Below, one piece after another: positions 32,624-42,313 of a DNA stretch of 64,000 bases. Position 1 is the stretch's first letter. Each line of letters starts with the position of its first letter. The position numbers were made by a program, and so were the translations under genes. The stretch lies in NCBI RefSeq assembly GCF_008017415.1, contig NZ_VRSV01000001.1, positions 62,001 through 126,000 on the forward strand, read 5' to 3'. Origin of the DNA: Microbacterium hatanonis. GTDB taxonomy: Bacteria > Actinomycetota > Actinomycetes > Actinomycetales > Microbacteriaceae. Below the pieces are notes generated by a model. It was given only the letters and a program-made list of their open reading frames with translations. It searched no databases and was not told the DNA's origin.

Positions 32624-33553
32624 GTGACGACCTTGACCCCCCGCGGCGCCGCCCGGCGGACGACCCTGCGGCCCCGCGTGGCCCCGTGGATGTTCCTCGC
32701 CCCCGCGCTCATCCTCTTCGTGATGTTCCTGATCGTCCCGATCGGGTACGCGATCTATCTGAGCGTGATGCAGCTGAGGTCCTCCGGCGGCGCGTTCGGC
32801 ATCCGCCGGCAGACGTTCGTCGGCCTCGACAACTACATCGCCACCCTCACCGACCCCGAACTGCTCGCCTCGCTCGGGCGTCTCGGGATCTTCGCGATCA
32901 TCTCGGTTCCGCTCACCCTCGGACTCGCCCTGATGTTCGCCCTGCTCCTGGATCTCCCGCGTGTGCGCTTCCAGCGGTTCTCGCGGCTGGCGATCTTCCT
33001 CCCCTACGCGGTCCCCGGCGTGATCGGCGCCCTCCTGTGGGGCTTCCTCTACCTCCCGCGGACGAGCCCGGTCAGTTATGCCCTGGCGGCCGTGGGCCTC
33101 CCGTCGATCGACTTCCTCAACGGCTCGTGGCTCTACCTCTCGCTGTCGAACATCGCGGTGTGGGCGGGCGTCGGGTTCAACATGATCGTGATGTACACCG
33201 CTCTGCGCTCCATCCCGGCCGAGCTCTACGAGGCGGCCAAGATCGACGGCGCCAACGAATGGCAGATCGCGTGGCGGATCAAGGTGCCGCTCCTGACCCC
33301 CGCGCTCATCCTGACCTTCCTCTTCTCGATCATCGCCACGTTGCAGGCCTACTCGGAGCCGACGACCCTCCGGGCCATGTCGAACTCCATCTCGTTCAAC
33401 TTCTTCCCGCTCATGAAGATCTATCGCGATGCGTTCAACCTGGACAACACCTCCGGCGCCGCCGCCGCGTCGGTCATCCTGGCGCTGGGAACGCTGATCA
33501 TCTCGCTCGGGCTCCTTCGCCTCCTGCAGCGCCGCACCTTCGGAGAGAACTGA
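32624..33553 (+). CDS. Sugar ABC transporter permease (MalF-type)
   Basis: A 309-residue inner-membrane permease with six helices. The EAA loop reads LYEAAKIDGANEWQIAWRIKVPLLTP, the contact for the cytoplasmic ATPase. The GTG start has GGAGA about eight bases upstream. The stop overlaps the next gene by one base (TGATG). Confidence 0.92.
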   Translation: MTTLTPRGAARRTTLRPRVAPWMFLAPALILFVMFLIVPIGYAIYLSVMQLRSSGGAFGIRRQTFVGLDNYIATLTDPELLASLGRLGIFAIISVPLTLGLALMFALLLDLPRVRFQRFSRLAIFLPYAVPGVIGALLWGFLYLPRTSPVSYALAAVGLPSIDFLNGSWLYLSLSNIAVWAGVGFNMIVMYTALRSIPAELYEAAKIDGANEWQIAWRIKVPLLTPALILTFLFSIIATLQAYSEPTTLRAMSNSISFNFFPLMKIYRDAFNLDNTSGAAAASVILALGTLIISLGLLRLLQRRTFGEN

Positions 33554-34470
33554 TGACCACCCTCACCGAGCGGACGCCCCGCTCCGCGCGCACTCCTCGT
33601 TCCACGGGCCCCTCCCGACCGGCGGGCACGCCCCGCTCGGCGCGTCGCACCCGTGTGATCCCGACCCTCGTGCTGATCGTCGGTGCGATCTACACGCTCA
33701 TCCCGATCGTCTGGGTCTTCACCGCGTCGACCAAGACCCGCGGCGAGCTCTTCAGCACGTTCTCGTTCGTCCCGGGCACCGGGTTCTGGCAGAACCTCGT
33801 CGACCTGTCCACCTACGGCGGCGGCGTCTACTGGAAGTGGGCGCTGAACAGCATCCTGTACGCCGGCGGCGGCGCGGTGCTCTCGACCCTCGTCTCGGCC
33901 GCCGCGGGCTACGCCCTGGCCCGGTACCGCTTCCGCGGTCGCGCGCTCGTGTTCAACGTGCTGCTCGCGGGCGTCATGCTGCCTCAGATCACGCTCGCGA
34001 TCCCGCAGTACTTCCTCATGGCCGAGATCGGCCTGGCGAACACGTACTGGGCCGTGCTGCTGCCGAGCATCATCAACCCGTTCGGCATCTACCTGGCGAC
34101 GATCTATGCGCAGTCCTCCGTGCCCGAGGACACGGTGGAGGCGGCCCGACTCGACGGCGCGAGCGAGCTGCGCATCTTCCGCTCCATCGCGATGCCGCTC
34201 ATGATCCCGGGCCTCATCACCGTGTTCCTCCTGCAGTTCGTCGGCATCTGGAACAACTTCCTGCTGCCGTTCATCATGCTCAGCAACGAGGAGCTCTACC
34301 CGCTGACGACCGGTCTCTACCTGCTGCTCAACCGCGGCACCGGTACCCCCGCGCTCTACTCGCTCGCGATCATCGGCGCTCTGCTGGCACTCATCCCGCT
34401 CCTGCTGATGGTGCTCGTGCTGCAGCGCTTCTGGCGACTCGACCTCATCAGCGGCAGCCTCAAGGGCTGA
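33553..34470 (+). CDS. Sugar ABC transporter permease (MalG-type)
   Basis: A 305-residue partner permease with six helices. The EAA loop is VEAARLDGASELRIFRSIAMPLMIPG. A 35-residue basic, Ser/Thr/Pro-rich N-terminal tail precedes the first helix. No ATP-binding subunit is encoded nearby; CUT1 systems in actinobacteria often share one MsiK-type ATPase. Confidence 0.92.
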   Translation: MTTLTERTPRSARTPRSTGPSRPAGTPRSARRTRVIPTLVLIVGAIYTLIPIVWVFTASTKTRGELFSTFSFVPGTGFWQNLVDLSTYGGGVYWKWALNSILYAGGGAVLSTLVSAAAGYALARYRFRGRALVFNVLLAGVMLPQITLAIPQYFLMAEIGLANTYWAVLLPSIINPFGIYLATIYAQSSVPEDTVEAARLDGASELRIFRSIAMPLMIPGLITVFLLQFVGIWNNFLLPFIMLSNEELYPLTTGLYLLLNRGTGTPALYSLAIIGALLALIPLLLMVLVLQRFWRLDLISGSLKG

Positions 34471-34493
34471 TCGCACTCGATCACGAAAGAACC

Positions 34494-36533
34494 ATGAACG
34501 ACTTCATCTCGCACGCCGCCGATCTCCCGGCTCCCACCCGTTTCCCCTGGATCGCCGAGGGCATCGCCTTCGGCGGCGACTACAACCCCGAGCAGTGGCC
34601 GGAGGAGCTCTGGCCCGAAGACATCGCCCTCATGCAGCGCGCGGGCGTCACCTCGGTCTCGCTCGGCATCTTCTCCTGGGGCATGCTCGAGGTCGCCGAC
34701 GACGTCTGGGAGTGGGGGTGGCTCGACCGCATCATGGACCTGCTGCACGCCGGCGGGATCGGTGTGAACCTGGCCACGCCGACGGCCGCGCCTCCGATCT
34801 GGCTGCTGCAGTCGCATCCGGAGATCGCGACGGTGGATGCCGACGGTCACCGCACCGCGCAGGGAGGGCGGCTCGCGTGGTCGCCGAGCTCCGCGGTGTT
34901 CCGGCGCTACGCCGTGCGGGTCGTCCGGGCCGTGGCCGAGCGCTACGGCACCCACCCCGCGCTGCGCATGTGGCACGTCAGCAACGAGATCGGCAACGAG
35001 AACGGGCGCTGCTTCAGCGAGGAGACGGGAGCGGCCTTCCGCGTCTGGCTCGCCGCGCGCTTCGGTGACGTCGAACAGCTCAACGCCGCCTGGGGCACCG
35101 CCTTCTGGGGGCACCACTACACCTCGTTCGATCAGATCGAGCCTCCTCGCGGTGCGCGGACCGGTCACAACCCGGCCCTCCTGCTCGACTTCGAACGGTT
35201 CACCTCCGACGCCCTCATCGGCCACTACCGCGCCGAGCGCGACGTGCTGCGCGAGATCACGCCCGACGTGCCGATCACCACGAACTTCATGGTCATGAAC
35301 ACCCCCGGCGCGACCGATCACGAGGTGTGGGCGCGCGAGGTCGACATCGTCGCGAACGACCACTACACGATCGGCGCCGACCCGCACCGGCACAGCGAGC
35401 TCGCCTTCAGCGCAGACCGCGTGCGCGGTCTCGTGGACGGGCGGCCCTGGATGCTGATGGAGCACTCCACCGCGGCGGTGAACTGGCAGGGCGTGAACCG
35501 CGCGAAGTCCGCCGGCGAGATGGCGCGCGATTCGCTCGCACACGTCGCCCGCGGCTCCGACGGCGTGCTGTTCTTCCAGTGGCGCGCCTCCACCGCGGGA
35601 GCCGAGCAGTTCCACTCCGCGATGATCCCGCATGCGGGCGTCGACTCGCAGATCTTCCGCGATGTCGAGCAGCTGGGTGCGACGCTCACGGCACTCGCAC
35701 CAGTGCGGGGCAGCCGGGTCGAGAAGGCCCGCGTCGCGCTGCTCTTCGACCACGACACGGTCGCGGCGCTGCGTTCGGGCCGCAAGCCCAGCACCCGCGT
35801 CGATCCGATCGATATGCCCATCGCGATCCACCGCGCGTTGACCCAGCGGGGGATCGCGGTGGACGTGCTGCCCTCGTCGGCCGACCTCGATGGATACGCC
35901 GCGGTCGTCGTACCCACGCTGTACCTCGTCGACGACGCACTGCCGGCGCGCGTCGAGCGCTTCGCGGCGGCGGGCGGGCACGTGCTCGTGACCTACTTCT
36001 CCGGCATCGCCGATGTGAACAACCGGGTGCGCACCGGAGGCTACCCCGGCGCATTCCGCGACCTCCTCGGTGTGCGCGTCGACGAGTTCTTCCCGCTGAT
36101 GGCGGACGAGAGCGTCGAGCTCGACAACGGCTGGACCGCCGACGTCTGGCTCGAGAACGTCGACGCCCACGATGCAGAGGTGCTCGCCCGCGTCGCGACC
36201 GGCGAGCGGGCCGGTGTGCCCGCCTACACCCGCCGCACCGTGGGAGCGGGATCGGCCGCCTACCTGGCCACCCGCCCCGACGAAGCGGGTCTCGACGCGG
36301 TCGTGGGCGATCTCGTCGACATCGCCGGCGTTCAGCCGGTGGCCGTCGTCGACGCCGGCCTCGAGGTGACGCGGCGCACCGCCGACGACCGGTCGTACCT
36401 GTTCCTGATCAACCAGACGGGCCACGAGCGCCGGGCCGAAGCATCCGGTCGCGATCTCGTCTCGGGCGAGAGCTACGAGGGGTCTGTGCGCGTCGCGCCC
36501 GGCGCCGTCGTCGTCATCGAGGAGTCACGGTGA
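34494..36533 (+). CDS. GH42 beta-galactosidase
   Basis: A 679-residue cytoplasmic glycoside hydrolase of family 42 (no signal peptide). The TIM barrel carries the acid/base Glu165 in WHVSNEIGNENG and the nucleophile Glu323 in MLMEHSTAAVNW. The trimerisation domain follows from about residue 400 and a small beta domain ends the protein. It would remove terminal beta-linked galactose; alpha-L-arabinosidase activity also occurs in the family. The ATG 23 bases after the permease gene was chosen because it begins the conserved barrel (FGGDYNPEQWPEE). Confidence 0.92.
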   Translation: MNDFISHAADLPAPTRFPWIAEGIAFGGDYNPEQWPEELWPEDIALMQRAGVTSVSLGIFSWGMLEVADDVWEWGWLDRIMDLLHAGGIGVNLATPTAAPPIWLLQSHPEIATVDADGHRTAQGGRLAWSPSSAVFRRYAVRVVRAVAERYGTHPALRMWHVSNEIGNENGRCFSEETGAAFRVWLAARFGDVEQLNAAWGTAFWGHHYTSFDQIEPPRGARTGHNPALLLDFERFTSDALIGHYRAERDVLREITPDVPITTNFMVMNTPGATDHEVWAREVDIVANDHYTIGADPHRHSELAFSADRVRGLVDGRPWMLMEHSTAAVNWQGVNRAKSAGEMARDSLAHVARGSDGVLFFQWRASTAGAEQFHSAMIPHAGVDSQIFRDVEQLGATLTALAPVRGSRVEKARVALLFDHDTVAALRSGRKPSTRVDPIDMPIAIHRALTQRGIAVDVLPSSADLDGYAAVVVPTLYLVDDALPARVERFAAAGGHVLVTYFSGIADVNNRVRTGGYPGAFRDLLGVRVDEFFPLMADESVELDNGWTADVWLENVDAHDAEVLARVATGERAGVPAYTRRTVGAGSAAYLATRPDEAGLDAVVGDLVDIAGVQPVAVVDAGLEVTRRTADDRSYLFLINQTGHERRAEASGRDLVSGESYEGSVRVAPGAVVVIEESR

Positions 36534-38752
36534 AGTTCACCGACGGGTTCTGGCAGCTGCGTCCCGGAGTCGCGGCCCTCTACGCCCAGGAGGCGTACGA
36601 CATCTGGCCCACCGACGACTCCGCGGGGCTCGTCGTCACGGCCCCCACGAAGGTCGTCGCCGGGCGCGGCGACACGCTCAACCGGGCGACGCTGACGGTC
36701 GCGCTGTCGTCGCCCGCCGAGGGGGTCGTGCGCGTGCGGATCGCGCACCACCTCGGCGGTGCGGCCCCCCGGTCGTTCGACCTCCCCGGTGAGTCGTCCG
36801 CGGGCGAGACCGTGCTCGACGCCACCGGCGGGGAGCTGCGGACCGGCTCACTCGTCGCGCGCATCGAGCAGGGCGCCCCGTGGTCGCTCTCGTTCTCGTC
36901 GAACGGGCGTCGGCTCACCGGCAGCGGTGCGAAGGCGGCGGGATACATGACTCTCGCCGACGACGCGCAGGTCGACCCGGGAATCGTCGGCAACGCCCGT
37001 GCGGGCACGCCGGTCGGGCGCCCCCGCACGTTCGTGCACGAGCAGCTCGACCTCGGCGTCGGCGAACTGGTCTACGGTCTCGGCGAGCGCTTCGGCCCCC
37101 TCGTCAAGAACGGCCAGACGGTCGACATCTGGAACGCCGACGGCGGCACGTCGAGCGAGCAGGCGTACAAGAACGTGCCGTTCTACATCTCGAGCCGCGG
37201 GTACGGCGTGCTCGTGAACGACCCCGGTCACGTCTCGTTCGAGATCGGCTCGGAGGCGGTCGAGCGCGTGCAGTTCTCGGTGCCCGGCGAGGTGCTGGAG
37301 TACTTCGTGATCGACGGCCCGACCCCGAAGGACGTGCTCGAGCGCTACACCGCTCTCACCGGCCGCCCCCCGGTCGTGCCCGCGTGGTCGTACGGCCTGT
37401 GGCTGTCGACGAGCTTCACCACCGACTACGACGAGGCGACGGTCACCTCCTTCATCGATGAGATGGCCCGACGCGAGCTGCCGGTATCGGTCTTCCACTT
37501 CGACTGCTTCTGGATGCGCGAGTTCAACTGGTGCGACTTCGAATGGGATCCGCGGGTCTTCCCCGATCCCGACGGGATGCTGCAGCGCCTCCACGAGCGG
37601 GACCTCCGGGTGTCGGTGTGGATTAATCCCTACATCGGACAGCGGTCGCCGCTGTTCGCCGAGGCGGCCTCGCAGGGTTTCCTGGTGAGCCGCGCCGACG
37701 GCTCGGTATGGCAGTGGGACCTCTGGCAGGCGGGGATGGGGCTGGTCGACTTCACCAACCCCGACGCGACGCGCTGGTACCAGGACAAGCTGCGCGACCT
37801 CATCGCGCAGGGCGTCGACTGCTTCAAGACCGACTTCGGCGAGCGCATCCCGCTCGATGTCGAGTACTTCGACGGCAGCGCGCCCGACCGCATGCACAAC
37901 CTCTACACGCATCTCTACAACAAGGCCGTCTACGACGTGCTGGTCGAGACGCGCGGTGAGGGCGAGGCGGTGCTGTTCGCACGGTCGGCCACGACCGGCG
38001 GGCAGACCATGCCGGTGCACTGGGGAGGCGATTCGACCTCGACCTTCCCGTCGATGGCCGAGACGCTCCGCGGCGGTCTCTCGCTCGCGCTGAGCGGCTT
38101 CGCGCACTGGAGCCATGACATCGGCGGCTTCGAGGGCACCCCCGACGCGACGGTGTTCAAGCGGTGGACCGCCTTCGGGATGCTGGGCACCCACAGCCGG
38201 TTCCACGGGTCGCAGTCGTACCGGGTGCCGTGGCAGTTCGACGACGAGGCGGTGGAGGTCACCCGCATCTTCACGCGGCTGAAGATGCGGCTGATGCCCT
38301 ACCTCTTCCAGCAGGGGCTGGATGCGGCCGCCACCGGGGTCCCGGTGATGCGGCCCATGGTGCTCGAATTCCCCGACGACCCCGCGGCGGCCTATCTCGA
38401 CAGGCAGTACATGCTGGGCGCCGACCTGCTCGTCGCGCCCGTCTTCTCGGAGTCGGGCGAGGTGGAGTTCTACCTTCCCGCGGGCGACTGGACGTCTCTG
38501 CTTACGGGCGCGACCGTCCGCGGGGGAGGATGGCGTCGCGAGACGCACGGTTTCGACAGCATCCCGCTGTACGCCCGCCCCGGCGCGGTCATCCCGTGGG
38601 GGGCTCGCTCCGACAGGCCGGACTACGACTATCTCGACGGGCTCACCCTCCGGGTGTTCCCCGGCGGTGAGGGTGAGGCAGAGGTGACGGTGACCACTCC
38701 CGACGGGAGAAGCGAGACGCTCCGCGCCGACCGTGGGGACGTGACCCGGTGA
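36530..38752 (+). CDS. GH31 alpha-xylosidase
   Basis: A 740-residue family-31 glycosidase. The nucleophile Asp435 is in [10 protein letters not shown], the sequence found in YicI-type alpha-xylosidases, and the acid/base Asp501 is in [10 protein letters not shown]. The N-terminal beta-sandwich, the barrel and two C-terminal beta domains are all present. There is no signal peptide, so it acts on imported sugar. Alpha-xylosidase removes the non-reducing-end xylose from xyloglucan oligosaccharides. The GTG start overlaps the GH42 stop (GTGA), with GGAG five bases upstream. Confidence 0.9.
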   Translation: MKFTDGFWQLRPGVAALYAQEAYDIWPTDDSAGLVVTAPTKVVAGRGDTLNRATLTVALSSPAEGVVRVRIAHHLGGAAPRSFDLPGESSAGETVLDATGGELRTGSLVARIEQGAPWSLSFSSNGRRLTGSGAKAAGYMTLADDAQVDPGIVGNARAGTPVGRPRTFVHEQLDLGVGELVYGLGERFGPLVKNGQTVDIWNADGGTSSEQAYKNVPFYISSRGYGVLVNDPGHVSFEIGSEAVERVQFSVPGEVLEYFVIDGPTPKDVLERYTALTGRPPVVPAWSYGLWLSTSFTTDYDEATVTSFIDEMARRELPVSVFHFDCFWMREFNWCDFEWDPRVFPDPDGMLQRLHERDLRVSVWINPYIGQRSPLFAEAASQGFLVSRADGSVWQWDLWQAGMGLVDFTNPDATRWYQDKLRDLIAQGVDCFKTDFGERIPLDVEYFDGSAPDRMHNLYTHLYNKAVYDVLVETRGEGEAVLFARSATTGGQTMPVHWGGDSTSTFPSMAETLRGGLSLALSGFAHWSHDIGGFEGTPDATVFKRWTAFGMLGTHSRFHGSQSYRVPWQFDDEAVEVTRIFTRLKMRLMPYLFQQGLDAAATGVPVMRPMVLEFPDDPAAAYLDRQYMLGADLLVAPVFSESGEVEFYLPAGDWTSLLTGATVRGGGWRRETHGFDSIPLYARPGAVIPWGARSDRPDYDYLDGLTLRVFPGGEGEAEVTVTTPDGRSETLRADRGDVTR

Positions 38753-40179
38753 GCGCGGGGAACGCCGATTACCGCGACAGCGGACTCGTCTTCCCCGAGG
38801 GGTTCACCTTCGGGTCGGCGACCGCGTCGTACCAGGTCGAGGGCGGGGCCCGTGAAGACGGGCGCCTCCCGTCGATCTGGGACACCTTCAGCGGGACGCC
38901 CGGGCGCGTGTGGAACGGCGACACCGGCGACGTGGCGTGCGACCACTACCACCGGTGGGAATCCGACCTCGACCTGATGAAGGATCTCGGGCTCGACGCC
39001 TACCGGTTCTCGATCGCCTGGCCGCGGATCGTGCCGGCCGGCACGGGCGCCGTGAACCAGGCCGGCATCGACTTCTACTCGCGACTGGTCGACGGGCTGC
39101 TCGAACGCGGGATCCGTCCCGTCGCGACGCTGTACCACTGGGATCTGCCGCAGCCGCTCGAGGACGCCGGCGGGTGGCCGGTGCGGGCGACGGCCGACGC
39201 CTTCGAGCGGTACGCGGAGATCATGGGGACGGCGCTCGGCGACCGCATCCACACCTGGACGACCCTGAACGAGCCGTGGTGCTCGGCCTACCTCGGCTAC
39301 GGCCAGGGCGGGCATGCCCCCGGCCGTGCCGAACCCGCGTCGGCGCTCGCCGCGGTGCACCACCTGAACCTCGCCCACGGGCGCGCGGTGCAGGCGCTGC
39401 GCGCGACCTCGACCGGCGACCCCGACTACTCCGTGACGCTCAACTTCCACGTGGCGCGCGGCCGCGGAGATCAGGCCGCGGAGGCGATCCGTCGCGTCGA
39501 TGCGCTCGCCAATCGCGCCTTCACCGGGCCGATGCTGCGGGGCGAGTACCCGGCGGATCTGCTGCAGGACACCGCATCCGTCACCGACTGGTCGTTCGTG
39601 CAGGAGGGCGACCTGGAGGCCATCCACCAGCCGATCGACGTGCTGGGCGTCAACTACTACTCCACCGTCACGGTGCGGCTCTGGGACGGTGTCTCGCCCC
39701 GCCAGGTGAACGACGGGCACAAGGCCACCGCCGGCGGCACCGCCTGGCCCGGCAGCGACGGGGTGCTCGAATTCCTCGAGCAGCCCGGTCCGTACACCGA
39801 GATGGGCTGGAACATCGCACCCGAGGGGCTCGAGGAGCTCCTGCTGTCGCTCCGCGAGCAGTTCCCCGACCAGGCGCTCATGGTCACCGAGAACGGCGCC
39901 GCGTTCGCCGACGAGGTCGCCGAGGACGGATCCGTCCCCGACGCCGACCGGCTCGACTACCTCAGGCGTCACTTCACCGCCGCGCACCGGGCGATGCAGC
40001 AGGGCGTCGACCTGCGCGGATACTTCGTCTGGTCGCTGCTCGACAACTTCGAGTGGGGGTACGGGTACGCCAAGCGGTTCGGCATCGTGCGGGTCGACTT
40101 CGACACGCTCGAGCGCACCGTCAAGCAGAGCGGTGAGTGGTACGCGCGACTGGCGAAGACGGGCACGCTTCCGGAGTAG
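38749..40179 (+). CDS. GH1 beta-glucosidase
   Basis: A 476-residue family-1 glycosidase. The acid/base Glu175 is in TTLNEPW and the nucleophile Glu381 in [21 protein letters not shown] at the start and [21 protein letters not shown] at the end are diagnostic. It is cytoplasmic. In this operon it would release glucose from the exposed cello-oligosaccharide backbone. The GTG start overlaps the GH31 stop. Confidence 0.93.
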   Translation: MSAGNADYRDSGLVFPEGFTFGSATASYQVEGGAREDGRLPSIWDTFSGTPGRVWNGDTGDVACDHYHRWESDLDLMKDLGLDAYRFSIAWPRIVPAGTGAVNQAGIDFYSRLVDGLLERGIRPVATLYHWDLPQPLEDAGGWPVRATADAFERYAEIMGTALGDRIHTWTTLNEPWCSAYLGYGQGGHAPGRAEPASALAAVHHLNLAHGRAVQALRATSTGDPDYSVTLNFHVARGRGDQAAEAIRRVDALANRAFTGPMLRGEYPADLLQDTASVTDWSFVQEGDLEAIHQPIDVLGVNYYSTVTVRLWDGVSPRQVNDGHKATAGGTAWPGSDGVLEFLEQPGPYTEMGWNIAPEGLEELLLSLREQFPDQALMVTENGAAFADEVAEDGSVPDADRLDYLRRHFTAAHRAMQQGVDLRGYFVWSLLDNFEWGYGYAKRFGIVRVDFDTLERTVKQSGEWYARLAKTGTLPE

Positions 40180-40184
40180 GGCGG

Positions 40185-40219
40185 CGACGCAGCATCCGCT
40201 CGTGTCGGCCGCTGCGTCG
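40185..40219 (+). terminator. Hairpin after the sugar operon
   Basis: CGACGCAGC (40185-40193) pairs with GCTGCGTCG (40211-40219). It begins six bases after the GH1 stop and lacks a T-run. Confidence 0.55.
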
Positions 40220-40234
40220 GCGAACGGCGCCGTC

Positions 40235-40263
40235 GTCGGAGCTACCGCCCGGAAAGCTCCGAC
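40235..40263 (+). terminator. Second hairpin after the sugar operon
   Basis: GTCGGAGCT (40235-40243) pairs with AGCTCCGAC (40255-40263) across an 11-base loop. Together with the first hairpin it probably insulates the operon. Confidence 0.55.
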
Positions 40264-40311
40264 CTCGGTGTGATTCTCCGACGGCGAAGGCATCTCCGCG
40301 CCGGTCGAGCG

Positions 40312-40317
40312 TAGCCT
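40312..40317 (+). promoter_or_regulatory. -10 element, leaderless start of GNAT-like gene
   Basis: TAGCCT is followed by six bases (ggagtg) and the ATG at 40324. A GTG directly before the ATG would be three bases from the hexamer, so the ATG is preferred. Confidence 0.6.
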
Positions 40318-40323
40318 GGAGTG

Positions 40324-40623
40324 ATGGCTGATCTGCGATTCACCGACGAGAAGGACGCCTCGCGGTACACGCTGCACAACGGCGACGACCTCGTCTCGGT
40401 GCTCGACTACCGCGACGATGGGCGCACGGTCGCGATGACCCGCGCCTACACGATCCCCACCTTCCGCGGGCACGGGTACGCCGGCGAGCTCGTCGAGCGC
40501 GCGGTCGCCGAGCTCGAGCGCGACGGCTCGCGCCAGGTGAGCCCGGTGTGCTGGTACGTGAACGACTGGTTCGACGCGCGCCCCGAGCGCGCCGGCATCC
40601 TGGAAGCGCGCGCCGGAGCGTAG
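40324..40623 (+). CDS. YjdJ/GNAT-like small N-acetyltransferase
   Basis: A 99-residue minimal GNAT-fold protein of the YjdJ/Gtn10 type. It contains TRAYTIPTFRGHGYAGELVERAVAELE as the acetyl-CoA binding segment and VSPVCWYVNDWFDARPE as the second half. This class is about 90-100 residues and poorly characterised. It lies alone after the sugar operon terminators. Confidence 0.85.
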   Translation: MADLRFTDEKDASRYTLHNGDDLVSVLDYRDDGRTVAMTRAYTIPTFRGHGYAGELVERAVAELERDGSRQVSPVCWYVNDWFDARPERAGILEARAGA

Positions 40624-40638
40624 CCGGGGCGCCGGTCC

Positions 40639-40644
40639 TACACT
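40639..40644 (+). promoter_or_regulatory. -10 element, leaderless start of DUF1622 gene
   Basis: TACACT is followed by six bases (ggcgac) and the GTG at 40651. Confidence 0.6.
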
Positions 40645-40650
40645 GGCGAC

Positions 40651-41067
40651 GTGCACATGGAGGATGCCTTCACCGCCGTCGCGATCGGATTCGAGTCGAT
40701 CGGCGCTCTCGCCATGACGGCGGGGTTCGTGGTCGCGGTCGTCCTCGGCATCCGTTCCCTTCGTCGCGGCGAGGGCGGGTCGCGGGCCTTCGCGGTGCTG
40801 CGCACGACCCTCGGCGGGGCGATCCTCCTCGGCCTCGAGGTGCTCGTGGCCGCCGACCTCATCCGCACCATCACGTCGAAGCCCTCGGTCGAGGACGCCC
40901 TGATCCTCGGGCTCATCGTGCTCATCCGCACCGTGCTGTCGATGTCGATCCAGATCGAGATCGACGGGGTGCTGCCGTGGCGTCGCGCGCTCCTCACGAG
41001 CGGCGGCCAGGTCGTCGCCGGCGCGGTGGCCCGTGACCGGGCCGCAGGCAGGTCCGCCGACGACTGA
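40651..41067 (+). CDS. DUF1622 family membrane protein
   Basis: A 138-residue protein with three hydrophobic helices and the DUF1622-like LLGLEVLVAADLIRTITSKPS and IRTVLSMSIQIEIDG blocks. The function is unknown. The GTG is chosen over the ATG six bases later because TACACT is six bases before it. Confidence 0.82.
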   Translation: MHMEDAFTAVAIGFESIGALAMTAGFVVAVVLGIRSLRRGEGGSRAFAVLRTTLGGAILLGLEVLVAADLIRTITSKPSVEDALILGLIVLIRTVLSMSIQIEIDGVLPWRRALLTSGGQVVAGAVARDRAAGRSADD

Positions 41068-41145
41068 CCCGCCGCGCCCGGGGCGTCAAGCCCCCTCACG
41101 TCCGGCGCCTCTGCGGCCAGGGTGGAGGAAACGAGAGGAGCGGTG

Positions 41146-41382
41146 ATGAGCGATCAGAACCTGCCCGAGGGCGTCATCAACGCGAACCCGCCCGGCGGCT
41201 ACGAGAGCGGCGACGTCGCCGACGGCGAGACGGCGGAGCAGAACCGGGATGCTGCGGGCTCGCCCGGGCTCTCGGAGTCGGGGCTCGCGCCGCAGGGCGG
41301 CGACGAGCCGTCCGACCCCATCGAATCCCCGGACGCCACGCAAGGCGCCGACCCCGATCTCGCCGCCGACGAGGAGAGCTGA
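41146..41382 (+). CDS. Small acidic protein, 78 residues
   Basis: A polar, very acidic protein without predicted structure, rich in Asp, Glu, Gly, Pro and Ser (for example PSDPIESPDATQGADPD). GAGAGGAG lies five bases before the ATG. It forms a pair with the next gene (one base between them), and both look disordered at the N-terminus. I recognise no family. Confidence 0.65.
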   Translation: MSDQNLPEGVINANPPGGYESGDVADGETAEQNRDAAGSPGLSESGLAPQGGDEPSDPIESPDATQGADPDLAADEES

Positions 41383-41383
41383 C

Positions 41384-41725
41384 ATGCCCGAGAACCACGA
41401 CGCAGACCAGAACGAGGGCGTCGCCGCGAACGCCGACCAGGTTCCCGGAGCGGGAGCCTCGGCGGCGGACTCGTACGGCGGAGCGGTCTCGGACGAGCCG
41501 ACCCCCGTGACCGAGCCCGGCACGCAGAACGAGCCCGTGCAGGACATGCACGACACGACCGACGAGGACAAGATCATCGGCATCGTCGCTCAGACCCGTC
41601 AGGACGTCGGCGGCAAGGGCGAGCGTCGCATCGCAGAGGTGCTGCGCCAGCGCTTCCGCGAGACCGGCGTGGACGTAGCCGACGACCGCATCGCCGCCCT
41701 GGTCGCCGAGGTCGCCCGGGGCTGA
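41384..41725 (+). CDS. Small acidic protein with C-terminal helical module, 113 residues
   Basis: The first 65 residues are acidic and disordered. The last 45 (DKIIGIVAQTRQDVGGKGERRIAEVLRQRFRETGVDVADDRIAALVAEVARG) form two predicted amphipathic helices. GAGGAG lies about seven bases before the ATG. It is probably co-transcribed with the preceding small gene; function unknown. Confidence 0.7.
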   Translation: MPENHDADQNEGVAANADQVPGAGASAADSYGGAVSDEPTPVTEPGTQNEPVQDMHDTTDEDKIIGIVAQTRQDVGGKGERRIAEVLRQRFRETGVDVADDRIAALVAEVARG

Positions 41726-41761
41726 CGCGGTCTCCCCGCAGAGTTCTGCGGCGTTCCCTCT

Positions 41762-41845
41762 CGTCGAGACCGTACGTTCTCGCCGAGCCCGCACGTCATT
41801 GCGGACAGTCGCGTGGTGGCTCGGCGGTCTCGTACGGTCTCGACG
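41762..41845. repeat. Long-range 15-bp inverted repeat
   Basis: CGTCGAGACCGTACG (41762-41776) and its perfect complement (41831-41845) are separated by 54 bases in the gap between the small acidic gene and the DUF2277 gene. It could form a stem in RNA ending the upstream unit or serve as two protein-binding half-sites. Confidence 0.6.
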
Positions 41846-41872
41846 GGTCTGGAAGCGGGCGAAGAGCGCGCG

Positions 41873-41878
41873 TATCGT
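41873..41878 (+). promoter_or_regulatory. -10 element, leaderless start of DUF2277 gene
   Basis: TATCGT is followed by seven bases (gtggcgc) and the ATG at 41886. Confidence 0.6.
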
Positions 41879-41885
41879 GTGGCGC

Positions 41886-42200
41886 ATGTGCCGCAACATC
41901 GTTCCGCTCCACAACTTCGAGCCCGCAGCGACCGACGCGGAATGCCACGACGCCGCGCTCCAGTTCGTCCGCAAGATCGCCGGGACCACCAAGCCGTCCC
42001 GCGCCAACCAGGCGGTGTTCGACGAGGCCGTCGAGCAGATCGCTCACGCCACGCGTCATCTCATCGACGGTCTCGTCACCACCGCCGCGCCGAAGACGCG
42101 CGAGGACGAGGCCGCAAAACGCCAGGCGCGTTCCGCCGAGCGCTACGAAGCCATCCGCGTGTACCAGCGGGAGAAGCGGGCGGCTCGCGCGGCATCCTGA
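41886..42200 (+). CDS. DUF2277 family protein
   Basis: A 104-residue protein beginning MCRNIVPLHNFEP, the hallmark of DUF2277. Two helical segments follow, and the tail is basic. The conserved Cys2 and Asn4 may matter, but the function is unknown. The start is fixed by this N-terminal motif and the -10 element seven bases upstream. Confidence 0.88.
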   Translation: MCRNIVPLHNFEPAATDAECHDAALQFVRKIAGTTKPSRANQAVFDEAVEQIAHATRHLIDGLVTTAAPKTREDEAAKRQARSAERYEAIRVYQREKRAARAAS

Positions 42201-42301
42201 TCCCCTCGCCGTTCGGTGAGGTCGACCACCCGATGGCGCCCCGTGCGGCCTCGCGTCCGGGCTGCTCGGGGAGTCTGAACGCCCGTGTCGGAGGCGGCAC
42301 G

Positions 42302-42307
42302 TACCGT
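42302..42307 (+). promoter_or_regulatory. -10 element, leaderless start of sbcD
   Basis: TACCGT is followed by six bases (gtcggt) and the ATG at 42314. Confidence 0.6.
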
Positions 42308-42313
42308 GTCGGT

